DNA of 64,000 nt from Croceivirga radicis (GTDB lineage: Bacteria; Bacteroidota; Bacteroidia; Flavobacteriales; Flavobacteriaceae), in assembly GCF_002072105.2 (NCBI RefSeq), contig NZ_MTBC01000004.1, forward strand, positions 388,182 to 452,181, given 5' to 3'. Each line of letters begins with the position of its first letter. Position 1 is the stretch's first letter. This document shows, one piece after another, positions 36,617-47,183 of this stretch. Both the position numbers and the translations under genes were made by a program. A model generated the notes under the pieces. The model was not told where the DNA came from, made no database searches, and worked only from the letters and a program-made list of their open reading frames with translations.

Positions 36617-38488
36617 TTAATAACCTGGGTTTTGGACCAAAAGTTCATTTTTATTTATCTCATCCCTGCTAATAGGCATAAAATACATTTTATCGTCCCA
36701 GGTACGCGTTTCGTTTTCAGTATTATCTACAACATTGTAAACGTAATCGTAAACAGCCGGGTCATATCGATAAGGTACATGCGGAGTTGCTCCGGGTTTT
36801 AAAGTTGCAGTTACACGAACAACCTTTATTCCCCTTCCTAATGTTTCATCTGCAATTAACCATCTTCTTGCGTCAAAGAATCTATGCTCTTCATATGCCA
36901 ACTCAATTCTACGCTCGTTTCTGTAAGCATCTACTAACTCAGTTCCCGAAGCATTGATTGCGGGCATACCAGCTCTATAGCGAATTTTATTTAGCCATGC
37001 CACAGCTTCGGCTTCATCACCTGTTTCCAAACAAGCCTCAACATAGTTTAGAACAATCTCTGTGTATCTTATAAACGGCCAAGGTACCACTTGAGCGCTA
37101 GACATATTATCTATAACACCTGGATCCGGGTCAATAAACTTTCTTACATAATAACCAGTTCTACTACCATTCCAATTTTCTATTGATGAACTTCTAGTAT
37201 CTACACCTGGTATTATACCGCCAGAACCATCTGCATAACTACCAGTTTGAATTTGGTCATAGGGATCGATAGATACAACATCACTTGGTCGCGGCTTCCA
37301 ATCTGCACCATCATATAATATGGTTGCATATAAACGTGGGTCTCTATCATCGTATGGTGCCGCTGCATGGTCTGGGTTATCCCAATCAAAGTCTGTACCG
37401 TCCATCATTTGATAGTCATCTACCAGTTGTTGAATTGGGGTATTACCGGCCCAATTATGATATCCATTAGGTCCGTTATTAATACCATTATGAATACCTC
37501 CTAAAGGCCAATTACTTTCTTGGGTAAATAAAGGTGAATGTGTCCTTTCAAACAAAATATCATCATGCCCTGCAGGATCGGCAGCGTTACTACCACCACC
37601 CATTGACAATGCCACGTAATTTGCAGTACCTTCCTCTGCAGAAACTGGTGCAGTCAAATCAAGTTTATAGCCAGTTGTGGCATCTAGCAATGCTTTGGAT
37701 GCAACCTTAGCGGCATTCCATCTTGCTGCTTGGTCACCTCCTGTGTAGGCAACTAATTCTAGATTTCCATAACCGGAATGTGCAGTTGAACTGGCACTGA
37801 CCGTAGGACCATGACGCAAATCGCTAGCTGCATATAAAAGCACTCTAGATTTTAACCCCATTGCACTAAATCTTGTGGCCCTTCCTGGATCAGCAACGTC
37901 TCCTAACAAAGAAATTGCTTGATCAATATCATTAGTGATAAAATTCACTAGTTCTTCGTAGGTGTTTCTTGCTACGGTGTAATCATCATCCAAACCATAT
38001 GGCACTTCTATTATTGGCGCACCACCATAATAGCGAACTAACTGGTGATAAAAATAAGCTCTCAAAAAATAAGACTCTCCTAAAAGTTTATTTTTTAAAC
38101 CTTCATCTTCAAAAGTAGCATTTGGCAGCTCCTGAATAGCAATATTAGCTTGCCTAACGGCTGAATAAAGCTCATCCCATTGGGGTACAATATTTACATT
38201 TCCGGTACCTGTAGGAGATAAAGTTCCCTCGTTAATAACATTGATACCCCTCCCAGAATGGGTAAACATTGCTTCGTCTGTTAGGGAAGCAAGACCTTCT
38301 TCCTCAAACCCCCCATAATTTAGATTTGAGTATACGCCAAAAACAAATGCCTCTGCCAATGATCCATCTGCCCATGTAGCATCTGACGAAACCTTGTCTA
38401 ACGGACGTGTCTCTAAATAATCTTCCGCACACGCCGTCAAAAGAACTGTAGCCGAAAAGGCCAACAAAACCTTAATTCTAATTTTCAT
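36617..38488 (-). CDS. RagB/SusD family lipoprotein, second system
   Basis: The 623-residue protein has a lipoprotein signal ending LLTACAEDYLETRPLDKVS, the standard SusD opening. Helical repeats lie around residues 130-220, and the ending INKNELLVQNPGY is typical. It is longer than the first SusD because of loop insertions around residues 260-450 that probably shape the binding site. It starts 10 bp after the susC gene. The ligand is unknown. Confidence 0.94.
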   Translation of the reverse strand: MKIRIKVLLAFSATVLLTACAEDYLETRPLDKVSSDATWADGSLAEAFVFGVYSNLNYGGFEEEGLASLTDEAMFTHSGRGINVINEGTLSPTGTGNVNIVPQWDELYSAVRQANIAIQELPNATFEDEGLKNKLLGESYFLRAYFYHQLVRYYGGAPIIEVPYGLDDDYTVARNTYEELVNFITNDIDQAISLLGDVADPGRATRFSAMGLKSRVLLYAASDLRHGPTVSASSTAHSGYGNLELVAYTGGDQAARWNAAKVASKALLDATTGYKLDLTAPVSAEEGTANYVALSMGGGSNAADPAGHDDILFERTHSPLFTQESNWPLGGIHNGINNGPNGYHNWAGNTPIQQLVDDYQMMDGTDFDWDNPDHAAAPYDDRDPRLYATILYDGADWKPRPSDVVSIDPYDQIQTGSYADGSGGIIPGVDTRSSSIENWNGSRTGYYVRKFIDPDPGVIDNMSSAQVVPWPFIRYTEIVLNYVEACLETGDEAEAVAWLNKIRYRAGMPAINASGTELVDAYRNERRIELAYEEHRFFDARRWLIADETLGRGIKVVRVTATLKPGATPHVPYRYDPAVYDYVYNVVDNTENETRTWDDKMYFMPISRDEINKNELLVQNPGY

Positions 38489-38498
38489 AACAGCTTAT

Positions 38499-41400
38499 TT
38501 AAAATTTTAATGTAAATCCAGTATTGACAACTCTAGCTTGTGGATAAAACTGACCACTATTCACAGTAGATTCCGGATCATAAATATCACTCTTAGCCCA
38601 AGTAAATACATTGTTTGCACTTACATATACACTAAATCCAGTTAAACCAAATGGTTCAATAATATTGTCTGGAAAATTGTATGCTAATTGTATATTCTTT
38701 AATCTGATGTAGTCTTTACTAAACAAATAATAGGTATTATTACCAAAACCTCCGCCAGTGTAATAAGTATCGCCACGCGTAGCTAACCTTGGGTGTACAC
38801 TGCTTGGATTAGTGATACTCCACCTATTATCAAAAGAGTATTTTAAATAATTACCAATATCTCCAGACTCTGTTTGTATAGGTAATGAAGCACCGGTAGC
38901 ACCTTGGAACAATACTGCCAATCTAAAGTTCTTATATTCTGCATTAAAGGTGGCTCCAAAATTGAACTTTGGTACAATATTTTCCTCTAATCTTACTTGA
39001 TCGTCTCCATTAATAACACCATCGTTATTAATGTCTTTAAATTTCATATCTCCAGGCCTTAAGTTAGGAGTTACTTCGCTGTAATCCAAAGTTGTTGAAG
39101 CAATATCGGCATTGTCACGAAAAACCCCATCATATTCATAAACCAAATATGCTCCAATTGGTTTACCTTCCATTCGCTGATAATCTGGAGCACCTGGAAC
39201 TTCATCCATAAAAACCACTTCGTTTTTGGCATAACCACCGTTTAATCCTACATCCCATTTAAAATCACCTTGGCTATTTCCATAATAATTTAAAGCAAAT
39301 TCAAAACCTTTGTTATCTACCTTACCAGCATTTACAGGTGGTAATTTAGATGCTATACCAGAGGATCCAGGCGTAGATCCTGTTTTCTGAATAAGAATTT
39401 GATCTCTTCTATTGTAAAAATATTCAAAGCCCACCGTTAAGTTGCTATTAAATAAGGCAGCGTCCAATCCTACGTTGAAATTGTTGGCTCTTTCCCATGT
39501 GAAATTTGGATTAGCCAATAAAGATTCTGTTAACGTATTTACTACTTGCCCATTAATAGGGTATTGATTTGGTGCGTAGGTAGATAAAAAAGCATATTCT
39601 TGTAATGAACCGTCAAAAAACACCTGATCATTACCCATTTGCCCGTAAGAACCCCTAATTTTTAAATAGTCAATAGCTTTAACATCAAACCAATCTTCAT
39701 TTGAGACATTCCAACCAGCTAAGAAACCAGGAAAGAAACCAAATCTATCGCCTTCTGGGAAAATATATGAGCCATCATATCTCCAAATAAATTCCGCTAG
39801 ATATTTTTGCTTGTAGTTATATTGCGCCCTACCATAATAACCAAGTCTTGTTCTATTAAAGGCACTACCATCCACTTGTTGTCCGTCTTGACCACCAAAG
39901 AATAATTGATCAATTGAAGGCGAAATAAAATTTCTACTAAATGCAGAGAAAAATTCGTTTTGAAAACGTTCTCTTGTTACGCCCGCCATAAGATTTACGG
40001 TATGGTCCTCTGCAAATATTCTGTCATAACTTACCAAAGCGGTAAGGTTGGTATTTAAATTATTGGTAGCAGATTGTGTTAATCTAGGGTCGGTAAAACT
40101 AGAACGAACCGCAGACTCTAAAACAGGTACACCTGTATTAATATACGTCTCCCTATCCAGAGAGTACAACTCCCAAGGCGTTTGCCATAATTTTCTTCTT
40201 AATTGGCTTTGATCAACACCGGCCAATAAGGTTAATTTTAGACCATCTACCCAAGGATTAGTAATGTCTACTGACCCGGTAAACTGTATATAATCTGTTG
40301 GTTGCCTGTCATATCCTGTCGCATTGGTTGTTATAACCACTGGCTGCTGCCCATTTTCAATATCCGGGCCAGGTTCTCCCGTTGGCCATATTGCAGGATC
40401 TGTTGGCCTACCACGCATCAACATTCTAAAAATTGCACCAGCACCTTCCGTTGGATACTTACGATCTTCTTTTCTGTAACCAAAACCCAATTTAGTTTTT
40501 ATGTGATCTGAAACTCTAATATCCGTATTAATTCTAAAGTTATACTGTTGATATCTTGTTCCTGAATTTTTATAATATGCGTCTTGGTCAAAATATCCAA
40601 TACTAGAGAAATATTTTACATCTTCACTACCTCCGCTCAAGGTTATATTATGTCTGCTTTGGTAAGACCAATCCTTAAAGGTAGCATCAAACCAATCGGT
40701 GTTTGGGTAAATCCACGGATCTTCCGCAGCTGCATACCCTTGCAAAGCGGTTGGTGAAAATGCCCCAGTTACCGTCTCATCTGTACTTGGTATAGTATAA
40801 CTACCATTAGTGTTAAAAGAGTCCCAAGCTGCCCCCCATTGACCTACAGGAATATTGCTATTAAAAATGGTGATCTCGTTCATAATATTGGCATACTCAA
40901 TTGCACTGGCCATCTCTGGAACTTTTGTGGGTTGCGCCATACCAAAGTCAGCTGTGTAGGTAACTTCTGGTTTACCCACCTTACCTTGTTTTGTGGTAAC
41001 AATAATAGCTCCGTTAGCAGCCCTTGCACCATAGATAGCAGCAGAAGCATCTTTTAAAACAGAAATATTCTCTATATCCATCCCATTTAACCTTGCAATA
41101 CCGCCGTCCCTATCCGGGATACCATCTATTACAATTAAGGGAGAACTGTTACCCAAAGTGTTGGTTCCCCGTATACTAATGCTTGCCGCATCACTACCTG
41201 GTTCACCACTAGTCTGTATAACCACTAGACCAGGTAAACGACCCGCCAATGAATTAGAAACACTAATTGTAGGCGACTCTTCCAAAACCGCACCCTTTAC
41301 GGCCGTAACCGCTCCAGTTACCGTGGCTTTCTTTTGTGTTCCGTAGCCAACAACCACCACCTCATCCAAGGCGGCCCTATCTTCTTCCATAGATAGATTA

Positions 41401-41714
41401 ATTGTTGTTCTGCCATTAACGGCTACTTCTTGTCTTTTAAATCCTACGTAGCTAAAAATTAAAGTTGAATTGGAATCTACACCTGTAATTGTGTAATTTC
41501 CATCAAAATCGGTAATAGCGCCTTTGGTATTATCGTTTAAGTCTACAATTGATACTCCTGGTAAGGGCATACCGTCTACAGTTGCAGTTACTGTTCCTGA
41601 AATAGTAATAGTCTGGGCAAAAGCAAGTGTCCAGAACACACTTCCAAAAAGCAACGCAAATAAGTAAAGGTGGGGCCTAATACCACACCTTTTCATAATA
41701 GATAGGTTGTTCAT
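38499..41714 (-). CDS. SusC/RagA family TonB-linked outer membrane protein, second system
   Basis: The protein has 1071 residues. The signal peptide (about 1-33) is followed by a CarboxypepD_reg-like domain (ISGTVTATVDGMPLPGVS, about 36-115), a plug with DEVVVVGYGTQKKATVTGAV and a beta-barrel ending RVVNTGFTLKF. An alternative start is the ATG at 41696 (MKRCGIRPHL). The gene diverges from a GntR-type regulator with a 262-bp AT-rich gap and heads the operon through susD, FG-GAP, haloperoxidase and FG-GAP. Confidence 0.94.
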   Translation of the reverse strand: MNNLSIMKRCGIRPHLYLFALLFGSVFWTLAFAQTITISGTVTATVDGMPLPGVSIVDLNDNTKGAITDFDGNYTITGVDSNSTLIFSYVGFKRQEVAVNGRTTINLSMEEDRAALDEVVVVGYGTQKKATVTGAVTAVKGAVLEESPTISVSNSLAGRLPGLVVIQTSGEPGSDAASISIRGTNTLGNSSPLIVIDGIPDRDGGIARLNGMDIENISVLKDASAAIYGARAANGAIIVTTKQGKVGKPEVTYTADFGMAQPTKVPEMASAIEYANIMNEITIFNSNIPVGQWGAAWDSFNTNGSYTIPSTDETVTGAFSPTALQGYAAAEDPWIYPNTDWFDATFKDWSYQSRHNITLSGGSEDVKYFSSIGYFDQDAYYKNSGTRYQQYNFRINTDIRVSDHIKTKLGFGYRKEDRKYPTEGAGAIFRMLMRGRPTDPAIWPTGEPGPDIENGQQPVVITTNATGYDRQPTDYIQFTGSVDITNPWVDGLKLTLLAGVDQSQLRRKLWQTPWELYSLDRETYINTGVPVLESAVRSSFTDPRLTQSATNNLNTNLTALVSYDRIFAEDHTVNLMAGVTRERFQNEFFSAFSRNFISPSIDQLFFGGQDGQQVDGSAFNRTRLGYYGRAQYNYKQKYLAEFIWRYDGSYIFPEGDRFGFFPGFLAGWNVSNEDWFDVKAIDYLKIRGSYGQMGNDQVFFDGSLQEYAFLSTYAPNQYPINGQVVNTLTESLLANPNFTWERANNFNVGLDAALFNSNLTVGFEYFYNRRDQILIQKTGSTPGSSGIASKLPPVNAGKVDNKGFEFALNYYGNSQGDFKWDVGLNGGYAKNEVVFMDEVPGAPDYQRMEGKPIGAYLVYEYDGVFRDNADIASTTLDYSEVTPNLRPGDMKFKDINNDGVINGDDQVRLEENIVPKFNFGATFNAEYKNFRLAVLFQGATGASLPIQTESGDIGNYLKYSFDNRWSITNPSSVHPRLATRGDTYYTGGGFGNNTYYLFSKDYIRLKNIQLAYNFPDNIIEPFGLTGFSVYVSANNVFTWAKSDIYDPESTVNSGQFYPQARVVNTGFTLKF

Positions 41715-41808
41715 AAATAGTTTAGTTTTAGTTAAAAGCTTGTTAACACAAAAGTTCTCACAAAAACAAAATAAAACTGTGATACACTGTGCTACCTTGC
41801 TAATATAG

Positions 41809-41826
41809 TATATAATATATTATATA
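41809..41826. promoter_or_regulatory. AT-rich palindrome in the susC/GntR divergent region
   Basis: An 18-bp perfect palindrome of A and T (TATATAATATATTATATA) lies between the divergent susC and GntR-like genes. It could be the operator of the adjacent regulator, but low-complexity AT sequence makes chance palindromes likely. Confidence 0.3.
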
Positions 41827-41976
41827 TACATTTTTTTACATATAAAATTATATTTTTTTTATTATTAACACCTTATTATTGCTCTATTAGTATTTTAACA
41901 TAAATTAAGTGTGAAAGATTTTATATTGTAACGTTATGTTAAATAATAGTATAAATAACAGGCTGAGGGTTAAGAA

Positions 41977-42996
41977 ATGGATTTTTTAATACATAAAATA
42001 AAATCATTACAGGAGCACAAAACGCTAAGTAAACACCAGAGAATTAGTTTAGCTATAACAGAAGCTATTGACGCAAAAAAGCTAGGTATTGGAGATAAAT
42101 TGCCCTCTATAAATTTGATGGTATCTAAAATTGGCTATGCTAGAAGAACCGTTGTTAAGGCCTATGAAGTTTTAAAGGAAAAAGGACTTGTTGCTTCTAA
42201 ACAAAACAAGGGTTACTTTATAGTTGATACCAATACGCAAATAAATACTAAAGTAGCTTTGGTCTTATTTGCTTATCAAAGCATACAGGAAGATTTTCAT
42301 ACTGTTTTTACCGAAGCCCTAGGAGCAACATATAGGGTAGACATATTTTTTCATCACAACAATATTCCGTTGTTTAAATCAATTTTAAAAAGCATTATTG
42401 GAAATTATGGTAAATATGTGGTGGCCCCAATACAGAATGAAGCCTTGATTCCTTTACTAAATGGATTGGAGGCCCAAAAATTATTGTTAGTAGATCGGTA
42501 TATTAATGTTGGCCCCAATATATCTTACGTAACACAAGAATTTCAAAAAAATACCTATTCCATTCTAGAAGATTACAAAAATGTAATTGCAAAATACAGT
42601 GCCATTCATTTTATATTCAATCCTAGTAACGATTACTCACCAGAAGTATTGAAGAAAGTATTTCTAGAATTTGTAACCAATAATAGCATGAATCATGAAA
42701 TTTATAAAACCATGCAAGAGGACAAAGTAAAAAAAGGAATTCTTTTCTTCGTAAAAAATGATAGTTGCCTTTGGCCTCTAATTAAAACTTGTAAAAACAA
42801 AGGTTTAGTGGTTGGCCAAGATGTTGGTGTGTTGTCTTATGATGATAACATATTAAAGGAATTGGTTTGTGAGGGAATCTCTACTATTTCTACTGACTTT
42901 AAAAGAATGGCAGAACTAGCTGCCCAGCATATTAGAGAGAATACTCTAATGCAAGAAATTGTTCCTACAAAAATGGTTTGGCGCAATTCTCTGTAA
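41977..42996 (+). CDS. GntR-family regulator with LacI-type sensing domain
   Basis: The protein has 339 residues. Residues 1-75 are a GntR winged helix (ISLAITEAIDAKKLGIGDKLPS, cut here, then YARRTVVKAYEVLKEKGLV). The rest resembles a periplasmic-binding-protein-like effector domain (NTKVALVLFAYQSIQEDFH and VGQDVGVLSYDDNILKEL). This AraR-like arrangement is common beside Bacteroidota sugar loci. It is divergent from the second SusC operon and probably responds to a sugar from that system. Only 7 bp separate its stop from the convergent DUF4249 gene. Confidence 0.85.
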   Translation: MDFLIHKIKSLQEHKTLSKHQRISLAITEAIDAKKLGIGDKLPSINLMVSKIGYARRTVVKAYEVLKEKGLVASKQNKGYFIVDTNTQINTKVALVLFAYQSIQEDFHTVFTEALGATYRVDIFFHHNNIPLFKSILKSIIGNYGKYVVAPIQNEALIPLLNGLEAQKLLLVDRYINVGPNISYVTQEFQKNTYSILEDYKNVIAKYSAIHFIFNPSNDYSPEVLKKVFLEFVTNNSMNHEIYKTMQEDKVKKGILFFVKNDSCLWPLIKTCKNKGLVVGQDVGVLSYDDNILKELVCEGISTISTDFKRMAELAAQHIRENTLMQEIVPTKMVWRNSL

Positions 42997-43003
42997 TATA
43001 TTT

Positions 43004-44185
43004 CTAGTCTTTCCAAAAATCAGGTGGGATTGCGGTACCATATAAAGTACAATCTATACAATTTATTGGCGCTATAAAGTAGCTGATAGGTAGGCCAGGT
43101 TGTTCTGACACAAATTGATGCGTGCCAGATGCTATTCGTTCAAAAAGGAAGGTATCATCTATTGGAAAAGGACCTTGTGGGCTTTCACATGAATCTATGA
43201 AGGGTAATGCATCTTGAAAGATATCTTCATAATTAAAGAAGATACGTTGTTGTGAAACCGAAACCAACTCAAACAAACCAATAACATTATTTACTTCATT
43301 TGAAATTCCTTTTATATTGCCAACCAAAGGACCTGGTTGTACCTGCGTAAATAAGTTTACGTTTGTAGAAAAGTTCTTTAAGGTTGAATAAAACTCAAAA
43401 GATTGTCTTGAAGAGTTCAACTGCTTTACCAATATACTATATCTATAACGCACTTTTCTATTCGTTCGTTCGATAAAAGTTATGGGAAATTTTCTGGTAC
43501 TATTATCAATACTATTATTAGTCGTGGTTGTTAATATTGTATTTGAATTATTAGTTATGTAACAAAACCGTTCTTCATCCAACTTTGGCACTAATTCCAA
43601 TACAGGTGGTTCATTAGAAATAACTCTAAATTCATTTAAAGGCTTATAAAAAGAGTCAAAGCGATATGTTTCTATAAATTGGTATCTTAAAAATGCCGTT
43701 TGGTTATTTGTCGAAAGACCATCCACATATATTTCAACCCCGTCGACCCCTTCGTCATTTAAAACCCGTTCTGCCCATAAATTAGTTAGAACTGAAGGTT
43801 CTGGTAAACCTACCTGCTCAGAGGTATAAGAAATACCCCTTTCATCCGTAATAAATAATCTGTAACTATTTCCTTTTAGGGGTTTAAACGGGGTTGATGA
43901 ACGGTATAAACCTTCTTTTACCTCAAAAAAGTTAGTTTTAACCCCATTTTGGTTCTCTATATATACACTTGCACCTGATACATTTACATTGGTAGAATCT
44001 ATTTGGTAACTCCTGCTAATTCTAATATCGTGCTGTTTTAACTCATCTGTAATGCTAGCTTCAACAATTAACATATCTTCAAAGTCCAAACTGGAAGCTT
44101 CAAATGGCTCGGTACAAGAAATTATGCACACTCCTATCCCCAATAATAAGCCCCTTACTACCTTATATTTATAAATCGTTTTCAA
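43004..44185 (-). CDS. DUF4249 lipoprotein, paralogue 2
   Basis: The 393-residue lipoprotein has a signal ending GVCIISCTEPFE. A beta-rich Ig-like N-terminal region (LDFEDMLIVEASITDELKQH) is followed by a C-terminal domain with CESPQGPF and the ending CIDCTLYGTAIPPDFWKD. It is clearly a paralogue of the protein at 46010-47182, sharing VNVSGASVYI/VNISSAKVYI-type stretches and the CIDCTL ending. DUF4249 proteins accompany TonB receptors in Bacteroidota; their role is unproven, possibly as surface partners. It is the last gene of the operon. Confidence 0.85.
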   Translation of the reverse strand: MKTIYKYKVVRGLLLGIGVCIISCTEPFEASSLDFEDMLIVEASITDELKQHDIRISRSYQIDSTNVNVSGASVYIENQNGVKTNFFEVKEGLYRSSTPFKPLKGNSYRLFITDERGISYTSEQVGLPEPSVLTNLWAERVLNDEGVDGVEIYVDGLSTNNQTAFLRYQFIETYRFDSFYKPLNEFRVISNEPPVLELVPKLDEERFCYITNNSNTILTTTTNNSIDNSTRKFPITFIERTNRKVRYRYSILVKQLNSSRQSFEFYSTLKNFSTNVNLFTQVQPGPLVGNIKGISNEVNNVIGLFELVSVSQQRIFFNYEDIFQDALPFIDSCESPQGPFPIDDTFLFERIASGTHQFVSEQPGLPISYFIAPINCIDCTLYGTAIPPDFWKD

Positions 44186-44263
44186 CTATTGATATAGTTC
44201 ATTTAGTACGCTTAAAATAGGTAAGGAAAAAATACCTAAAGAAAATTTTAAAATAAATGCAGT

Positions 44264-46003
44264 TTACTTAACCGTAAACTTTTTTACTGACCTAATTGGA
44301 GAGAGGTTATCTGAAAAACCTTCCAATTCAATTACATACTCACCAGGTACATCTGATGTAAAAAAGTAATCTACCGTAATTGCGTTCTTTACCCTAAGAT
44401 CTGGATTCCAATATAATTGATGTCTAAAATCTGGGATAATACTTTTTTCTTGTTCTTTACCATACAATTGTTTAAATCTTTTCTTTGGAACATCTGGTCT
44501 AAGCAACTCCAAATTAGCATATAAATCCGCATATAGATTAAAAAAATCTTTTTCAAACGTTTCAATCTGAAAAATTCCTTGATAGATGGTACCACCAAAG
44601 GTGTACTGATTTCTGAAAACTTTAATAGTTTTTATCTTGGAAGCTGGATAATTAATTACGCTTTGATGATCCGTTACATATAGACCGTCTACAACCACCA
44701 ATGGCTCATAACCAACTGTTTCTCTGGTTGCATCTGTATCTCTCACAAATATGCTACTTTTACCTCCTTGATTCGTTATCCAAGCGTTATCCACTACCTC
44801 TACAAGTGTTTCTTTAAAACTTGGAAAACGGGTATATTCATCTAATTCATAAGAAATGAATTTGTTACCAAATTCTGAAATTTTAACGTTTTCTAGTAGA
44901 ACCGTATCTGGTTTTAAACCATAAAATGCATTCTCTATTTGATTGTAGACACTTCTTTTGGTAATGGAATTTTCCATATCCGGTGTTAAGATAAAAGGAG
45001 GTATTTCCTCTTCAGCTACTTCTAATATTGGCAGATTTTCAATTTCAATTTTAAAATCTTGGATTTGACCATCTAGTATTTTATAAAATAAATTACTCTC
45101 TAGGTTACGCCCTTCTAAATTGAAGGCAAAATCTCCGTTGTTATCTGTATTTACAATTCTAAACTCATTGTTGAAGCCAGGTAGAGAAAATGCTATTTTT
45201 CTGTTAGCCGCACTAACTTCATTATTTAGCGCCCTAAGTGTACCTTGAATAATTTCTGACCTAACTTCAGGAATAACTTTATTGTTTTCATTTATTGCTT
45301 TCTCATTTTTCAAGCCTGCATTAAATGGGTTTTTCTTTATTGAATACGTTAAAGAGTTCGTTAATTTTCTTACCGAAAGCGAATAACTTCCTTGTAAATT
45401 TTTTGGTGCTTCCAAATGTAGCTCAACCCTATCTCGGGTAGAAAAAACACTTTTATTCAATTGTAATTCTATAGGATTTCTATTTGAATTATTATCAAGC
45501 TTTGCACCACTTTTTAAGTCTTCTAAATTGCCATCTACAGTACTTTCATTATTTGGCCAAAATACTTTTTGCTCGTTTGTATAGGGATTAATTATTACAA
45601 TGTCATCTTTAAAAAACGTACTAAACTGCCCACTCCTAGTTGCCTTTGTATACCCAATTAGTTTGTAATAACCAGATGGCGTATTAGTGGGTATAAAGAT
45701 GTCTCCATCTCCCATACCATCTTTAATAGTTACTTTTTTAATTGCAATACGATCACCTTTGGCAGACAATAATTCCACATAACCCAACTTACTTAAATTG
45801 GAATAATTGCTTTGTTTTTTATTTATAACATCTATTCTAAAAAATAAATACTCTCCAGTGAGCAGAAGGTTATTGCTGTAGTGTACATAAATAGATTCAA
45901 TACTAGCTTTTTGGGATAAGTTGGCCATTTTGGCTTGATTTTGCCCAAGTACGTTTAGGGTGCCAATTAAAAAAAACGTAATTATATAGAGTGATCTTTT
46001 CAT
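44264..46003 (-). CDS. Secreted MG2/TonB-plug-like protein
   Basis: The 579-residue exported protein has a signal ending GTLNVLGQ. Residues 30-125 resemble the macroglobulin-like MG2 domain (YVHYSNNLLLTGEYLFFRID). The middle has a carboxypeptidase-regulatory-like beta region, and residues 395-470 look like a TonB-receptor plug remnant (VGYEPLVVVDGLYVTDHQ, IKTIKVFRNQYTFGGTIYQG). No barrel follows. It lies between two DUF4249 genes downstream of a TonB receptor, so it probably assists that receptor at the surface. Its function is not established. Confidence 0.65.
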   Translation of the reverse strand: MKRSLYIITFFLIGTLNVLGQNQAKMANLSQKASIESIYVHYSNNLLLTGEYLFFRIDVINKKQSNYSNLSKLGYVELLSAKGDRIAIKKVTIKDGMGDGDIFIPTNTPSGYYKLIGYTKATRSGQFSTFFKDDIVIINPYTNEQKVFWPNNESTVDGNLEDLKSGAKLDNNSNRNPIELQLNKSVFSTRDRVELHLEAPKNLQGSYSLSVRKLTNSLTYSIKKNPFNAGLKNEKAINENNKVIPEVRSEIIQGTLRALNNEVSAANRKIAFSLPGFNNEFRIVNTDNNGDFAFNLEGRNLESNLFYKILDGQIQDFKIEIENLPILEVAEEEIPPFILTPDMENSITKRSVYNQIENAFYGLKPDTVLLENVKISEFGNKFISYELDEYTRFPSFKETLVEVVDNAWITNQGGKSSIFVRDTDATRETVGYEPLVVVDGLYVTDHQSVINYPASKIKTIKVFRNQYTFGGTIYQGIFQIETFEKDFFNLYADLYANLELLRPDVPKKRFKQLYGKEQEKSIIPDFRHQLYWNPDLRVKNAITVDYFFTSDVPGEYVIELEGFSDNLSPIRSVKKFTVK

Positions 46004-46009
46004 GTGTTT

Positions 46010-47182
46010 CTATTCTGTCCAAAATTCTGGTACTTCAGCTGTACCAAACAACGTACAGTCTATACATCTAATTGAAGAGATATTAAATATACCCGGTGGA
46101 TTTTCGGAGGTGTATTGATATGCTCCTGATTCTATTCTTTCTAACAATAAAGGGCTGTTGATACCAAAGCCTTCTGCTTCACAATTACCAAGATAAGGAA
46201 TGTCATTGCCAAAAATTTCTTTATAATTAAAAAACAATCGCTTCTCGGATATGGATACCACCTCGAACAAACCAACTACTTTTTTATTAGAGTTGGAAAC
46301 ATGTTCTATATTACCGACTAAAAGTCCTGGCTGTATTTGAGAAAACAAACTTTCACTACTAGAGAAATTTTGAAGTGTGTTGTAGAATTCATAGGCAGTC
46401 CTACTAGAACTTAATTGTCTTACAAGAATACTATAACGTAAGGCAACCTTTCTATTTCTCCTATTAATAAAAGTTACAGGAAAATCTTTAATACTATTAC
46501 TACCTAAATTAGTCGTAGCCGTTAAAAGAATTGTATTGGATTTATTAGATACATAACAGATACGTTCTTCTTCTTGCTTCTCTACCAATTCTAAAGGTTC
46601 TGCTGGATTAGCGGTTAACCTAAATTCTTTTGTTGGCTTAAAAAATGATTCAAACTTATACGTTTCTACAAACTCATACCTAAAAAATGAAGTAGTGTTA
46701 GTAGTATTAGAGCCATCTACGTAAATTTCAACCCCATCCACACCATCATCATTTAATACCCTTGCCGCCCTTACATTATCTACTGTCGCTTTTTCTGGTA
46801 ACATCACCTTGTCAGAAAGGTACTCTTCCCCTTTTTCATCCGTAACAAATAACTGGTATTCCATACCTGGCAATGCCCTAAAAGCTTCGTTAGAACGGTA
46901 AAGCCCTTCTTTAACTTCAAAAAAATCTAATTGATTACCATTATTATCCTTTATGTATACCTTGGCGCTAGATATGTTCACATTTGTTGAATCTTCTTGA
47001 TAGCTTCTACTTAATCTAATATCGTGTTGTTTTAGCTCATCCGTAATACTAGCATCAATAATCAATAAATCCTCAAATTCTAAAGTAGGCGCTATAAAGG
47101 GTTCTGTGCAAGAAGCTATTAACAACCCTATACCTATAACAAGTACCGCTACTATTTTAGTAATGCTCTTATTCCTCAACAT
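46010..47182 (-). CDS. DUF4249 lipoprotein, paralogue 1
   Basis: The 390-residue lipoprotein has a signal ending LLIASCTEPFIAP. Layout and motifs match the paralogue at 43004-44185, including LLIIDASITDELKQHDIRLSRS near the start (cut here) and CIDCTLFGTAEVPEFWTE at the end. It begins 1 bp after the TonB receptor stop codon, so it is translationally close to it. Two paralogues in one operon suggest duplication and divergence of a receptor partner. Confidence 0.87.
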   Translation of the reverse strand: MLRNKSITKIVAVLVIGIGLLIASCTEPFIAPTLEFEDLLIIDASITDELKQHDIRLSRSYQEDSTNVNISSAKVYIKDNNGNQLDFFEVKEGLYRSNEAFRALPGMEYQLFVTDEKGEEYLSDKVMLPEKATVDNVRAARVLNDDGVDGVEIYVDGSNTTNTTSFFRYEFVETYKFESFFKPTKEFRLTANPAEPLELVEKQEEERICYVSNKSNTILLTATTNLGSNSIKDFPVTFINRRNRKVALRYSILVRQLSSSRTAYEFYNTLQNFSSSESLFSQIQPGLLVGNIEHVSNSNKKVVGLFEVVSISEKRLFFNYKEIFGNDIPYLGNCEAEGFGINSPLLLERIESGAYQYTSENPPGIFNISSIRCIDCTLFGTAEVPEFWTE

Positions 47183-47183
47183 C

